A stretch of 64,000 nt of DNA from positions 4,402,001-4,466,000 of the forward strand of contig JAWWNJ010000001.1 in assembly GCA_037176885.1 (NCBI GenBank), in the 5' to 3' direction. Source of the stretch: Favolaschia claudopus. Its lineage: Eukaryota; Basidiomycota; Agaricomycetes; Agaricales; Mycenaceae. Below the pieces are notes generated by a model. The model worked only from the letters and a program-made list of their open reading frames with translations, was not told the DNA's origin and did not search any database. Below, piece after piece: positions 22,193-32,112 of this stretch. The position numbers and the translations under genes are program-made. How positions within the stretch are numbered: the first letter of the stretch is position 1; each line of letters begins with the position of its first letter.

Positions 22193-22954
22193 TCATTTCC
22201 GGCCAAGCGACCTCTTCGCGCCATTCTTGTTCGTCGAAAGCGGGAAGGGCGCGTTCTCCCGCCCGCTAGCCTTCTTCTTCTTGATAGTCCTCTTCACTCC
22301 GCCGCTGGGCATCTCGTTGGCCTCAAACTTGTCAATCAAGATGGTGCCGGCGGTGTTCGTGCTGTTGGCGAGAACGGCCGCAGAAGGAGCGATGGGGGTG
22401 ACGGTGACGGCGGTGGGAATGATGATCGCAACGGGGACGGCAACCAGGCTCGGCGTAGGAAGGACAATTGGGCGCGGCGGGGAAGGAGAACGAGACATCT
22501 CACGACGTCTAGCCTCTTTGTAAGAACTGTTCGGGATACGCCCTGGGCGAGAGCGAATAACGCGTGCGCGTTTGAGGGGACGCGCGTCGATTATCGCGTG
22601 GGCGTCGTTTTCTTCGTACTCGTCGCGGCGGCGCTTCTTGACATTGATCCTCAAGTCGACGAACTGGGTGACGAGCGCGTTTGACTCGACCGCATCCGCG
22701 CCGGCGGGTTGGAGGGTGAGCTGGCCGAGGTCTGGCGCCAGCAGGTCGGCGACGAAGTCTTGGAACACGGACGACGCGTCGTGTCGAGCTCGCTTGGAGC
22801 GAGACACCGCGGCGCGCATGGGATTGTATCTCACGGGAGGAAAGCTGTCAGGGCGATCGTCGACGCCTCCTGTGAGCAGCCGCTTGATCGGGCAACCGCG
22901 AGAGGAGGCGACGAGAGCAGAGGGAGCGGTTTTGGTGATCTGGGAGCGGGGCAT
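22193..22954 (-). CDS. unknown basic protein encoded by the long repeat (copy 1)
   Basis: Not recognised. A single exon of 253 residues starts at the first ATG downstream of a TATA box at 23013-23007. It contains several basic nuclear-localisation-like clusters (SRSKRARHD, VKKRRRDEYEEND, PLKRARVIRS, KRTIKKKKASGRENAPFP) and otherwise low-complexity Ala/Pro/Val-rich sequence. The counterpart in copy 2 keeps the ADAVE(S/A)(N/D)ALV and SGREN(A/T)PFP segments but is disrupted, so this copy may be the intact source. It has no enzyme motif. A DNA- or RNA-binding role would be guesswork. Confidence 0.5.
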   Translation of the reverse strand: MPRSQITKTAPSALVASSRGCPIKRLLTGGVDDRPDSFPPVRYNPMRAAVSRSKRARHDASSVFQDFVADLLAPDLGQLTLQPAGADAVESNALVTQFVDLRINVKKRRRDEYEENDAHAIIDARPLKRARVIRSRPGRIPNSSYKEARRREMSRSPSPPRPIVLPTPSLVAVPVAIIIPTAVTVTPIAPSAAVLANSTNTAGTILIDKFEANEMPSGGVKRTIKKKKASGRENAPFPLSTNKNGAKRSLGRK

Positions 22955-23006
22955 TGGGGTGGTGTTTGGCAAAGAGTAACTGATTGTTTGGCTTCTGTGT
23001 TTGGCC

Positions 23007-23013
23007 TTTTATA
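23007..23013 (-). promoter_or_regulatory. TATA box of the repeat-encoded ORF, copy 1
   Basis: CCTATAAAAGG on the minus strand, about 53 bases before the ATG at 22954. The same box is kept at 48065-48071 in copy 2, although flanking sequence has diverged. Confidence 0.6.
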
Positions 23014-23740
23014 GGCGGATCAGAGACCTCGCTCAGAATGATGCGGCAGGAAACGGCGAGAGTCGGTCGTGTCGAAAGAATAGTGGAAGGAAACATAGAT
23101 GCAGGTAGTAGTGCAATGGCGCGAACATCAGCTCCTTCGAATCGATCGGAGGACGAGCTAGTCGCATCCTCGAAATGGTGAGCTTCAAGGGCGTCACTGC
23201 GGCAAGGAATGCACCATGTCTGAAGAGATCGAGAACACGTAGAGCTAGCAAAGGAGACGAGATGAGGTGACCGATTATAGTCCATGTATGTGTCGTGTCC
23301 TGCATAATTGGGAATCCATTGCTTGGCTGGGTACCACATAGATTCAGCAGGTATGTCAGGTAGAGGACTCGGTAAAGTTGATACGAGCAGCTGGGATTGT
23401 TTCCACCGAATGACTGAGGTTGGGGATACAGGCAGAGATGTAGGTGGTGTTGTCGCTCGGACCACGTCGTAGGGCAACTCGGAAACGAAAAAGCTCGTTC
23501 CAATGCTAGCACGTTTTGTATGTGTACTGCTCATGGGAACCATGAGTCTGGATGGGCTTGAATGAACGCTCCGAGTCTACAATCAACATACCCCGGTACT
23601 GTCAGACAAAACACAGGCCGGGGGAAGGCACCAGAGTACGTGTACCTTGCAGCCGTGAATAGCGAATGGGTGCATATTGGAACAGGCTGCGTTCATTGGA
23701 GCACATCTCGATTCTCGAATATCGAGGTTCAGAGCGAATT

Positions 23741-25700
23741 GGCAAAGTGAAGACTGAGAAAACTTGAAGCGTCTGAATCAACGAGTTTTTGCACAATCCA
23801 TAGTACTTAGTTCAGCGTTGGCAAAGATGAGGGTGGGTTGACAATAGGTTCCTTGCTTCCATCAGGCTCGACATTGTATAGAGGCCCTTACGAGCCTTGA
23901 CGTTGGAGGGAACGACGTCGTCAGAGGGGAGGGACGATCCCTCTTATTCGGCATTATGTAATATTCCTCGGCTTTGTTCTCTGCACTGTAGTCGCCGTCT
24001 TAAAGACCACAATGCACTCAAGGAACCTATAAAGACCCTCAGACTACATTCTGAAGCCCTCAGGAGCATGGCTGATTTTTCTTCTCATTTTTTGATCACG
24101 GAATCTCCATGTTTTGAACACATTACGAGATTTTCTGAATTTTCCTCCTTTCGAAGTGCGTGAGGTACTGTGGGCTTGTTACTTGATATATAAACATTCT
24201 AGATGTGCAAGGTAAATGAAATGAGTTCAAAACCCATTGTTCTACCCCGGGTTGGCTTTTCAAACAACAGACATGCACTAGTTTGGCAGTTCCACTTGTA
24301 GATATGGATTTTGACATTCCAGCGCTGTGATTTGACTCTGAAGCTTCCTCTACTACCTTTCACTACATCCTCTCCACCCGAAAACCAACCAAGGTCCCTT
24401 CACCCCTTGCTAGTAACCTGTACTTTGCCTGAAATAGGCATATTGACAAAAAGAGATCTGTATTGAACAGATTCTCCAAATTCCGTGCTCAAAAAGTAGC
24501 CTGTACAGCACATTCATACCAGCGCTGCATTGCCAAGGCCATCCGGATGCTCAAATGCAAGCAAAACAACCTCACCGAACGATGCCGCGCTCGATTGAAA
24601 CTCAGATGATCGGTGACTAAGCTCCGGACCGGTTCCCGAATAAGAGGGATCGTCAGTGTTCTCACGTCGTCAAACTCGATGACGACTTCAAAAAATGTTC
24701 GTGATCTTGATCAAGTTCGGCTTCCATCGGCCGATCGAACTTCTCAACTTTTTACTGGTTGGAATCCTTTCCGTCGCCGTGAACAATGGCGAAAAAGAAA
24801 AATCCTTCCTACGATTCATATGAGTGCTAATTCATCCACCACAGAACTTTATTTCTGTGGGATTCTCTAGCCAAGTTACGACTCGCTTGATCGATCGATC
24901 AGGCACAGACTCAGTTCAACAAAAAAAAACTTCACAACAAGCAGTTGTGTATAACAATTGAGCTTGGGCATTAGTAGGAAGTAACTCTCTAGCCTGACTC
25001 GATCCATGACGAGCGTCTGCCTCGTGTTGGCTAATTTTCGTTACAATTTCCGACAAACCTTCTGCCCAAGCACAAATCAAACACAAATGATCGGCCGAAC
25101 AGTCCGAATGCAACTTGCTTTTCTTCCACAACAATGCGCGTACAGACTTGTATGACTCTTCGACCCGAGCATCTCACACTGGCAAATTGTATCTACGGTG
25201 AAGGCGGCCCTGACTCAACGTCTTCCAGTTGTTCCGCGTTCTGCATTCGTCACCCATCATCAATCCTTATTGTTCTTCGTGAAAGCGTCCTTATTGGGGA
25301 TTCGCCATGCTGTTTGTGCCTCGAAACTCGGGAAGTAACTCGTATCAACGTTTCTACTGCTGGGCTGCGGCTTGTACTATTCAACGGACGCACTCTTGCC
25401 AACCGTCGCTAGTACCTAATTTTTTTCCTCCACGTTGCTTCACCCAGCAGTCCACAAAACCAAGTTACTTCCTCATTCACCCCCAAAAAATCTTTCTCGG
25501 TACCGCGGCGGTATCAAACCGCATCAAAAACAGTAGCATGCTTCTCCGTAGATCACCCCCCATCTTTCTATTGTCCTCCCTGGGGCGCACCTACCAAAAA
25601 CGCTCCGATCGTCCATCCTTTTTGTCTCACAAGAAAAAGTCAATATCCCGACTATTGTTCTCTACTCTGTCACCCCCAAGCAAGACGACGAAATCAATCA
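23741..25700. other. intergenic; possible decayed coding sequence
   Basis: A plus-strand frame at about 24460-24608 reads through RFSKFRAQKV and is followed in another frame by an 85-codon ORF (24613-24870), but no domain is recognisable. The rest shows no gene, RNA or clear repeat. Confidence 0.4.
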
Positions 25701-25754
25701 TCTACAGTACGCACCAAAATCCCGATATGTCCACCCCTTCCGGGGACTCCACAT

Positions 25755-25761
25755 TATAAAA
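25755..25761 (+). promoter_or_regulatory. TATA box of the pheromone gene
   Basis: TATAAAA inside CATTATAAAAGGACG, about 120 bases upstream of the ATG at 25880, leaving room for a pyrimidine-rich leader. Strong TATA boxes are common in small highly expressed fungal genes. Confidence 0.55.
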
Positions 25762-25879
25762 GGACGGAGAGGTTGACGCGTCTTTCAAGCTCACCTCGCA
25801 AGCTTCTGCGCTACCTTACCGTCGTCGTTAATCCTCATTACTCTCACCCTCACCCATTCTCCTCCTCCCACAAACATCT

Positions 25880-26062
25880 ATGGACTCCTTCACCACCTTC
25901 TTCACCACCACCAAAACCGAGGAAATCGTCCTCCCCCCCGTCAACGACGACAGCAGCACCGGCTCAAGCGGCAGCTGCGTTGTCTGCAGAGAAGACGCGG
26001 ACCTCCCGCCCGTAAACGAGGACAGCGGGTCGGGTTCGAGCGGCAGCTGCATCATTGCCTGA
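25880..26062 (+). CDS. probable mating pheromone precursor (CaaX lipopeptide)
   Basis: Uninterrupted 60-residue ORF. It opens with MDSFTTFF, the usual style of homobasidiomycete pheromone precursors, and ends with CIIA just before the stop, a CaaX box that would be farnesylated, trimmed and methylated. There is no signal peptide, as expected for a-factor-type export. The sequence is internally duplicated: LPPVNDDSSTGSSGSCVV and LPPVNEDSGSGSSGSCIIA, so the first module carries its own SGSCVV ending in the interior. The mature peptide would be cut somewhere around the acidic NED. No STE3-type receptor gene lies in this window. Another CaaX-ended small protein is the alternative reading. Confidence 0.75.
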   Translation: MDSFTTFFTTTKTEEIVLPPVNDDSSTGSSGSCVVCREDADLPPVNEDSGSGSSGSCIIA

Positions 26063-27545
26063 GTGGGAAACTCAGCCTCAAACGCGACACCCCTCATGAT
26101 AAAACGTGAGTCTCTTACTACTTTGTTCGCATTTCTCCCCCCGTCTTTACTCAACAACACGCACGATACCCAGATTCTTCGAATTCGCATCCCCCACCTC
26201 GACTCACTCATCTGTATTCACATCCACACCCCGCATCCCATCCACATCCTCATCATACATTCGCAACAACAACTTAACATCCTCATTATCATCCTTCGTC
26301 GCAATCACTCCTCGTGGCTTTTGGGTTATCATTTTCTCTTTCATCATCGTCATCGAATCGGGTTTCAGTGGGTTGGCTGGTTGGTTAGTAGAAGGAACGA
26401 GTAGGACGAACAGAACGATTATTGCACGCACGAACGAATTATTTACGGTTGATGACGATTTACATATACTAGTCTTCGATTTCTTCGCAGTAACAAAATA
26501 CTTAGTGTAGTGTGGCTGGATTACTACTTAGTCACTCCAGAAATTCCAATGATAGCATTCGATTTAACTCTATGATGTCTCGTCTGAACCTATACTGCGT
26601 CCCCCCGGTTTTTGAGTTTTGACGCGGGCTGTGAAACAGACTCATGTGGAAAGCGCACCTTCATGACGGTCAGTCAAAGTAAAATGCCCCTTCGTTCCAT
26701 CTCTTTCTCAGCGATTTAGTCACGTCAACTATCCAGAACACAGGCCACCTACGTTAAAACCATCGCAAAATTTGCTTCGAACTCTATGATACGAATACAG
26801 GATCATCTCTCTCCTCATATCGTATCATCATTGTTTTGCAACTCTTGTTTTATTGCCGCTACCCTAATTAATCATCACGTCGAATTCGAAGAACCATATT
26901 GAACCACCTTTGATGAAAACTTCTAAATCTCAGGGTTCGAAGGCTGAAAACGAAGCCGACGAAGTGAAAATGAGTCGATTTCTTGCTTCACATAATTCAG
27001 CGAGGGCGCGTGAACTAAGTAGTCCGCCTCGAGCTTTTACCACCTAGGTACCTTTGACAGCGGAGGATTGAAGCGCTTCGACGCGTGCAACCCAAGGTTA
27101 GAACACCGTCCAGCGTCCAGTCAACTTGAATGCCGCCCGTGTTCTTAGCTTCTTCGGTTTCATACACAACCTTCTTGTGGGGATCTATTAAACCCATGAT
27201 GTGTGGAATGAATGCGGATGACCATGATTCGGAGGATCCTGTTGGCTTCTAACCGAGGAAACCCTGCATATGAGTAAATATTCATCAAACTATGAGGAAA
27301 TCCTTGGGAAATCCTGACTTCCTGCCTCTCATCGAGCTTCAATGGGCTTGCAATCGTAGAACGCCGACCTCAAACGTGCCGAGCGCAAGTAACTTCTTGT
27401 GCCTCCGAACCAGAATCGTAGGAAAGTTCTCTTCCGCACCACTGAACGTGTAATGAGTACGTTTGGGGGAGATGCAGACAAATAAAAGACGGTTAGAGCA
27501 AGCACTTGCCTCAGCATCCTTCGCTCCCAGCCACCCAATTGCACA
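26063..27545. other. intergenic; no gene supported
   Basis: AT-rich and CA/TC-rich sequence with only short overlapping frames. Nothing recognised. Confidence 0.5.
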
Positions 27546-28101
27546 ATGCTCGCCATCTCAACTCTCTTCGCTGCCTTCGTCTCCTTCGCTGTCTCATCCA
27601 GCGCCGCCCCCTCGCCTCAGCTAGGCTCCACTTTCGCGGTGTATCCTGGGTGGGACATGGACAACGGAAACTTCCAAACGATCTTCAACATCACCGAGCT
27701 AGCGTGCATGCGCACCTGCAGCGCTGGTCCGTCTCATCTTCCATGCTCGATTGTAGCTGATTATCTTGAATTTAACCAGACAACGGCTGCGTCGCCTACG
27801 CGATGGACCCCTACGGATCCATCAGAACCCCCGGCCCCGCGTGTTTCCTGAAGAACAGCGTCAATTTGACATCGTTCACAATGCAAATCGACGATGTCAG
27901 TGTAGGGCTCATTGGACAGTGTGGAACGTAAGTAGTATTCCTCTTCCTAGTCGTCGCGAGTTGTGCATTAATAGACTGTTCGCAGATTCAAGCCGGGTAA
28001 GTGCCTTGCTCAATGCTTGCAGAGTCGACCCACGAATTCATTTTCTGACTTCAGTTGGACCCACGAGCTGCTACACCGTGACCACGGAATTCGGGCGTTA
28101 G
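27546..28101 (+). CDS. small secreted PAN/apple-like protein
   Basis: Four exons (27546-27726, 27780-27927, 27986-27996, 28055-28101) encode about 128 residues. The first ~20 residues (MLAISTLFAAFVSFAVSSSA) form a clear signal peptide. The mature part has the spacing of a PAN/apple-like module: NGNFQTIFNITELACMRTC, then DNGCVAYAM, ACFLK and a final QCGTF...SCYTV. PAN modules mediate protein or carbohydrate contact, so an extracellular binding protein or effector-like role is possible. Exon 3 is only 11 nt. The next domain-level parallel is weak, hence the cautious name; secretion is well supported. Confidence 0.75.
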
Positions 28102-28759
28102 TTAGCAGTAGTTAGCCCGAGTGGTTTGAGAAAAAGAATGGCGGAGTAAGTAACGTCCAAGTAGGATTCCGAACAAAAAATGTATCCCCGGTGGTTGTTT
28201 CCACGTCATCAGAATATTTCTTCGGTTTGGTTGAAGACAAGGGAGACTCGGATCAGTCAGGCAGTACTTCCGATCATATGATGTGACTCACTGCACCTTC
28301 GTTTGTCTAAGTCTTGCACCAACCTCCACTCGTCGCGTCCTCTATCCGCTCGTCCTACCCGTCTACTCTCTGAAACTTCTTCTGGCCACTCAGTTCTCAA
28401 TCTATCCTTCCTTTTTCTTTCGCTCATGTATCCTCTGCAAACACCCAAGAAATCGTAATGCCGCAAACGCGTACTGGTTTTGGTGCGCTCGCCATCCTCC
28501 CACCCGACCTTTGCAATTGGTGTAAGTACTTATCCTTTCAACGAATAGGCCTCCGACACAACCCCACCTGCATAGCCAAAGTTGTTTCTTTCAAACTTTC
28601 AACGACGATCACACCGTCGGCCGTAGTTGGTTGGCCGCGGCTGGGTGTCGGGCGGATCAAGTTTGCCGAAGGCCCGCCTCGCGCCAGATTTAAAGCTTTA
28701 TCGAAGATCCGGCGAGAAATGCAACGCCTGCCCTCCGCCTCGTCTTCTCCCTCGACTTT
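28102..28759. other. intergenic; promoter of proline dehydrogenase
   Basis: Short open frames (28458-28862 +) overlap the start of the next gene in another frame and are not supported. Contains pyrimidine-rich tracts typical of fungal leaders. Confidence 0.5.
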
Positions 28760-30631
28760 ATGCTCAGGTTTACTCGTAGCGCACTCACTGGAACTCGAGT
28801 CTCCTCGTTGCGCGGTGTCCGCCATGCATCAAGCACACCTCGACTCGCACGAAGAAATCTAGCTCTCGTTTCCGGAGGAGTTGCTCTAGGTCTTGGTACA
28901 CTGTGGGCATCGAAGATTCACGCGGATTCAGCAGCTGTTGTTACAAACCCAAGAGCTAAGAACGATCCCGACGCTACTCGGAGCCCTTTCGGTACCCTCG
29001 TGCGGGCATATGTCGTGTACTCGATGTGCTCGATTCCAGTCTTAGTCGATAGCGCCCCTTGGATTTTACAAACGTTCTCCAGCATCCCTGGTATCAAATG
29101 GATCACTGAGGCTATCGTACGAGTAACATTCTTCGACCAGGCACGCCTAATCTTCTTCAATCTCAGTACTATCTGTTCTAATCCTATTCATCAGTTTGTT
29201 GGGGGAGACACTGCTACTGAGACTCTGCCGCTGCTTCAGCGGCTGCGGTCCGCCAATACCGGTACGCTGTTTGCGTATTCGGTCGAGGTCGATGAAGCGG
29301 AGGCCATGGCTGCTTCTACAACCGCCTCATCCGAGCATAGTCCTTACAAGGCGATCGTCGACGAGATGGTCCACTGTATCGACGTCGCTGCCGACTTTGA
29401 AGATGCCCTAGACGCCAAAGAGACCGGGCGTCGAACATGGGTCGCCGTCAAGCTCACCGCCCTCGTCCCCGACGCAAGCGCCCTCATCCGCCTCTCCTCT
29501 CACATCCTCTCCACCCGACCCCGATCACCAGTCGCCTTCCCGGGGAACCCCACCCCCTCCGACCTCGACGTCCTCTACTCACCCAAACCCACCTCATCAC
29601 CCTCCCCACTCACCCCAACCGACATCGCAACCCTCCGCGACCTGCACACCTCCCTCCACCGCATCTGCACCCACGCCGCCGCCCGCGGCGTCCGCATCAT
29701 CGTCGACGCCGAATACTCCTGGTACCAACCCGCCGTCGACGCCTACGCCCTCGCCCTCATGCGGCGCTTCAACGCTCTCGGCTCCGGCACCCAACAGCCT
29801 CTGGTATACGCGACCTTCCAAGCGTATCTACGCCGCACCCCGGAGCATCTGGTGCATGCCTTGCGGGATGCGCGGAAACACGGGTTCGCTCTGGGCGTGA
29901 AGCTCGTGCGGGGGGCGTATCATACGCATGAGATGGCCGCGCATCCCTCTGCTGCATCGGAAGGCAAACCGATGCTGTCGATCTCGCCGGACATCCTCCC
30001 CCCTGTATGGGCGGAGAAGGCGGAAACGGACGCGACATACGACGCGTGTGCGGCGCTGCTCCTGGATGCTGCTGCGGCTGACGCTAAGAGCCGACGTCCG
30101 CAAAGTATCGGGATTCTCTTCGGCACGCATAATTGGACGAGCTGTAGGAAGATTTTGGCGGGGTTGGAGGAGAGAGGGCTGGCGGTGCGAACGTCTGACG
30201 GGAACAAGCTGAGTGTGCCGGAACGAGTTGGGGAGAGAGTTACTTTCGGGCAGCTCTATGGTCTGTTTTACTTGCTTTCTCATGCAAAGGCTTTGCTCAC
30301 ATGGTGTTTGCTGATAGGAATGTGCGACGACCTAACGCAATACCTCGCAGACCGGATGGAGTCTAGCACGCCCATGGTTATCAAGTTTGTTTTCTCCGTT
30401 TATACCCCCACCCCCTCCTGCTAACTCACTCCGCAGATACGTTCCCTACGGTGCCCTCTCCGAGGTCAGCCATCCATTTCTTCGGCCCCGAATTCGCTTA
30501 CATAACAACTTTAGGTAATGCCCTACCTGAGCCGGCGAGCAATTGAAAACAAGAGCGTCCTTGGTGGAGGGACGGCTCAAGCGGAGCGGAAACGCGCTTG
30601 GGATCTTATGTGGGCGCGGATTTTCGGCTAG
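28760..30631 (+). CDS. PUT1: mitochondrial proline dehydrogenase
   Basis: Oxidises L-proline to pyrroline-5-carboxylate using FAD and passes electrons to the respiratory chain; first step of proline use. Five exons (28760-29140, 29195-30260, 30318-30384, 30437-30464, 30515-30631) encode about 552 residues. The N-terminus is Arg/Ser-rich and lacks acids (MLRFTRSALTGTRVSSLRG), a mitochondrial presequence. Family blocks follow in order: FVGGDTATETLPLL, IIVDAEYSWYQ, YATFQAYLRRT, GVKLVRGAY, FGTHNW, LYGMCDDLT, YVPYGALSEVMPYLSRRAIENKS. The first intron starts with GC (CAG|GCACGC) and is 54 nt without a stop, so retention would add 18 residues. Identification is firm. Confidence 0.95.
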
Positions 30632-31513
30632 GTCAAAAACACACCATTTGTGTTTGGCTGTCTGCGCGAAAATACGAACCATCGAATGAAGGCCTCGCCA
30701 CACGAGCGCCGGTCGATTCGGCGACGAAGAGGACGGAAATGGTGGAAGAGATGTATGTGTTATATAGCGCTTACAGTTCTTAATTGTTCAACGTGTATTA
30801 ATTATTGGGTCAATGACATGGGAAATAGATAGTTTGATTTTACTGCGAGGAGGTCCGCCAAATTCAACACCGGTTTGGTCTGTATTCTAGGCGGCAGCAT
30901 TGGCTGGACGTTCCTGAGTGTCCTGATTTCACAGCACACCTGTTTGGCTCAGCGTTGCGTGCTTGATTTGGGCATGGCTCACATACCCCGTGAATCGTTG
31001 CTTTCTCTGAGCCATCGCTGTGGGTTAGATGATCCTTCTATCGGCGCCTACATATAGCTATGCGCCATTATTTGGTTTTACTCACACATGGCTGTAGTTG
31101 CACTCAACAGCTGTTCGCCTCAAGTACATACCTAAGGCGAATCGCCAAGTAACTCCCAGCTCATGAGCGGGACGCCCACAAATCGTTGTTCGCTCCGCAA
31201 CCCCGCATTCAAAGTAAGTATTTTGCGGTACTATGTACATGTAATGTCTATAAGGATTCCGATATATCGTGCAAGATTATACAATGCGGAGGTATATACT
31301 GATGTTCAACCCAACAATTTGTACGCCCAACCGAACCGACTAGACTGACTCTGAGTCGACGACGTCTCCTCGTTCCCCGCCCATTTCCCGTTTCGCTTCT
31401 TCCCGCGCCGCTCCCAAAATAGTGAGGAATGGCGCGCGGGACTCCACTCAGTTGGCCAAGCTCACCCGACCAACCCACCACGATCCATTAATACCAAGCG
31501 AGAGCTCTAAATA
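30632..31513. other. intergenic; no gene supported
   Basis: AT-rich, with only short unrelated frames. Probably the 3' flanks of two convergent genes. Confidence 0.5.
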
Positions 31514-32112
31514 TTAAAGCCAATGCGCTTCGCGAAGCAGCTTCCGGACCGCTGGTATATCGGGCTTAAGCTCACCCGCCAGCGGCGCAAAGCTTTTTCG
31601 CAGGTGGTGTCCGAAGGTGTCTTTGTACATCACGTTCCAGTAGGTCAGGTTCTGTTGTCGAAAATCGAATGAGATAAATCAGCGTTGGTTCGTCAAAGTA
31701 TAGAGCAGATAAAAAAGAAATGCTTACATCGCTTATCCCAAGCTTGGGGACGGATTGCGGGAATATTTTACCTCGAATCCATTTGCCGTGATTGCGTATC
31801 CAGACTTTTTGATTTGGCTGCGGAAAAACAAAACAAAGGAATAATCAGCATTAGGCTGTGGTCGGGCGGTGTCTACAGAAAGACAAAAGAAAAAATAATT
31901 ACCTGAAACGCAGTCGGCCAGGGATCATCGAGATGGCCAAGTTGTTCGTGTACGAGAGTGGCATTATTTTCGTCTACGTCCATGTCCATATCGACAATCT
32001 CAGGCTCGGGGATGGTGGCGCGGAGTACTCTCTGACACTGCTTCGAAGGGCCCGAGGTCATAGTCGACGTCGACGAGAGAGAAAGATCAGAGCTGCGGGT
32101 GCGGCTGGGCAT
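31514..32112 (-). CDS. hypothetical Agaricomycete protein
   Basis: Three exons (32112-31903, 31817-31728, 31651-31514) encode about 145 residues. The N-terminal half is Ser/Thr-rich with an acidic patch (VDMDMDVDEN). The C-terminal half has the pattern VWIRNHGKWIRGKI, LTYWNVMY, FAPLAGELKPDIPAVRKLL, which I recognise as a widespread small module in mushroom genomes of no known function. Ending the protein in ...EAHWL just after this block is typical. An upstream in-frame start at 32184 is possible. Confidence 0.65.

Larger units (their letters stand above)
19500..23740 (-). repeat. ~4.2 kb dispersed repeat, copy 1 (inverted relative to copy 2)
   Basis: Read on the minus strand, this stretch is collinear with 47310-51500 on the plus strand. 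Shared blocks run in order: CTGAACCTCGATAT then GCTCCAATGA; TTGATTGTAGACT; ACATACAAA then GGAACGAG; TACGACGTGGTCCGA; a TATA box; a basic-protein ORF; a TATAGACTCGGA block; and a long pyrimidine-rich tail (purine-rich on the plus strand) with internal tandem repeats. It does not look like a known LTR element, LINE or hAT, and no reverse transcriptase or transposase is readable. The low-coordinate boundary is uncertain by several hundred bases. Confidence 0.75.
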
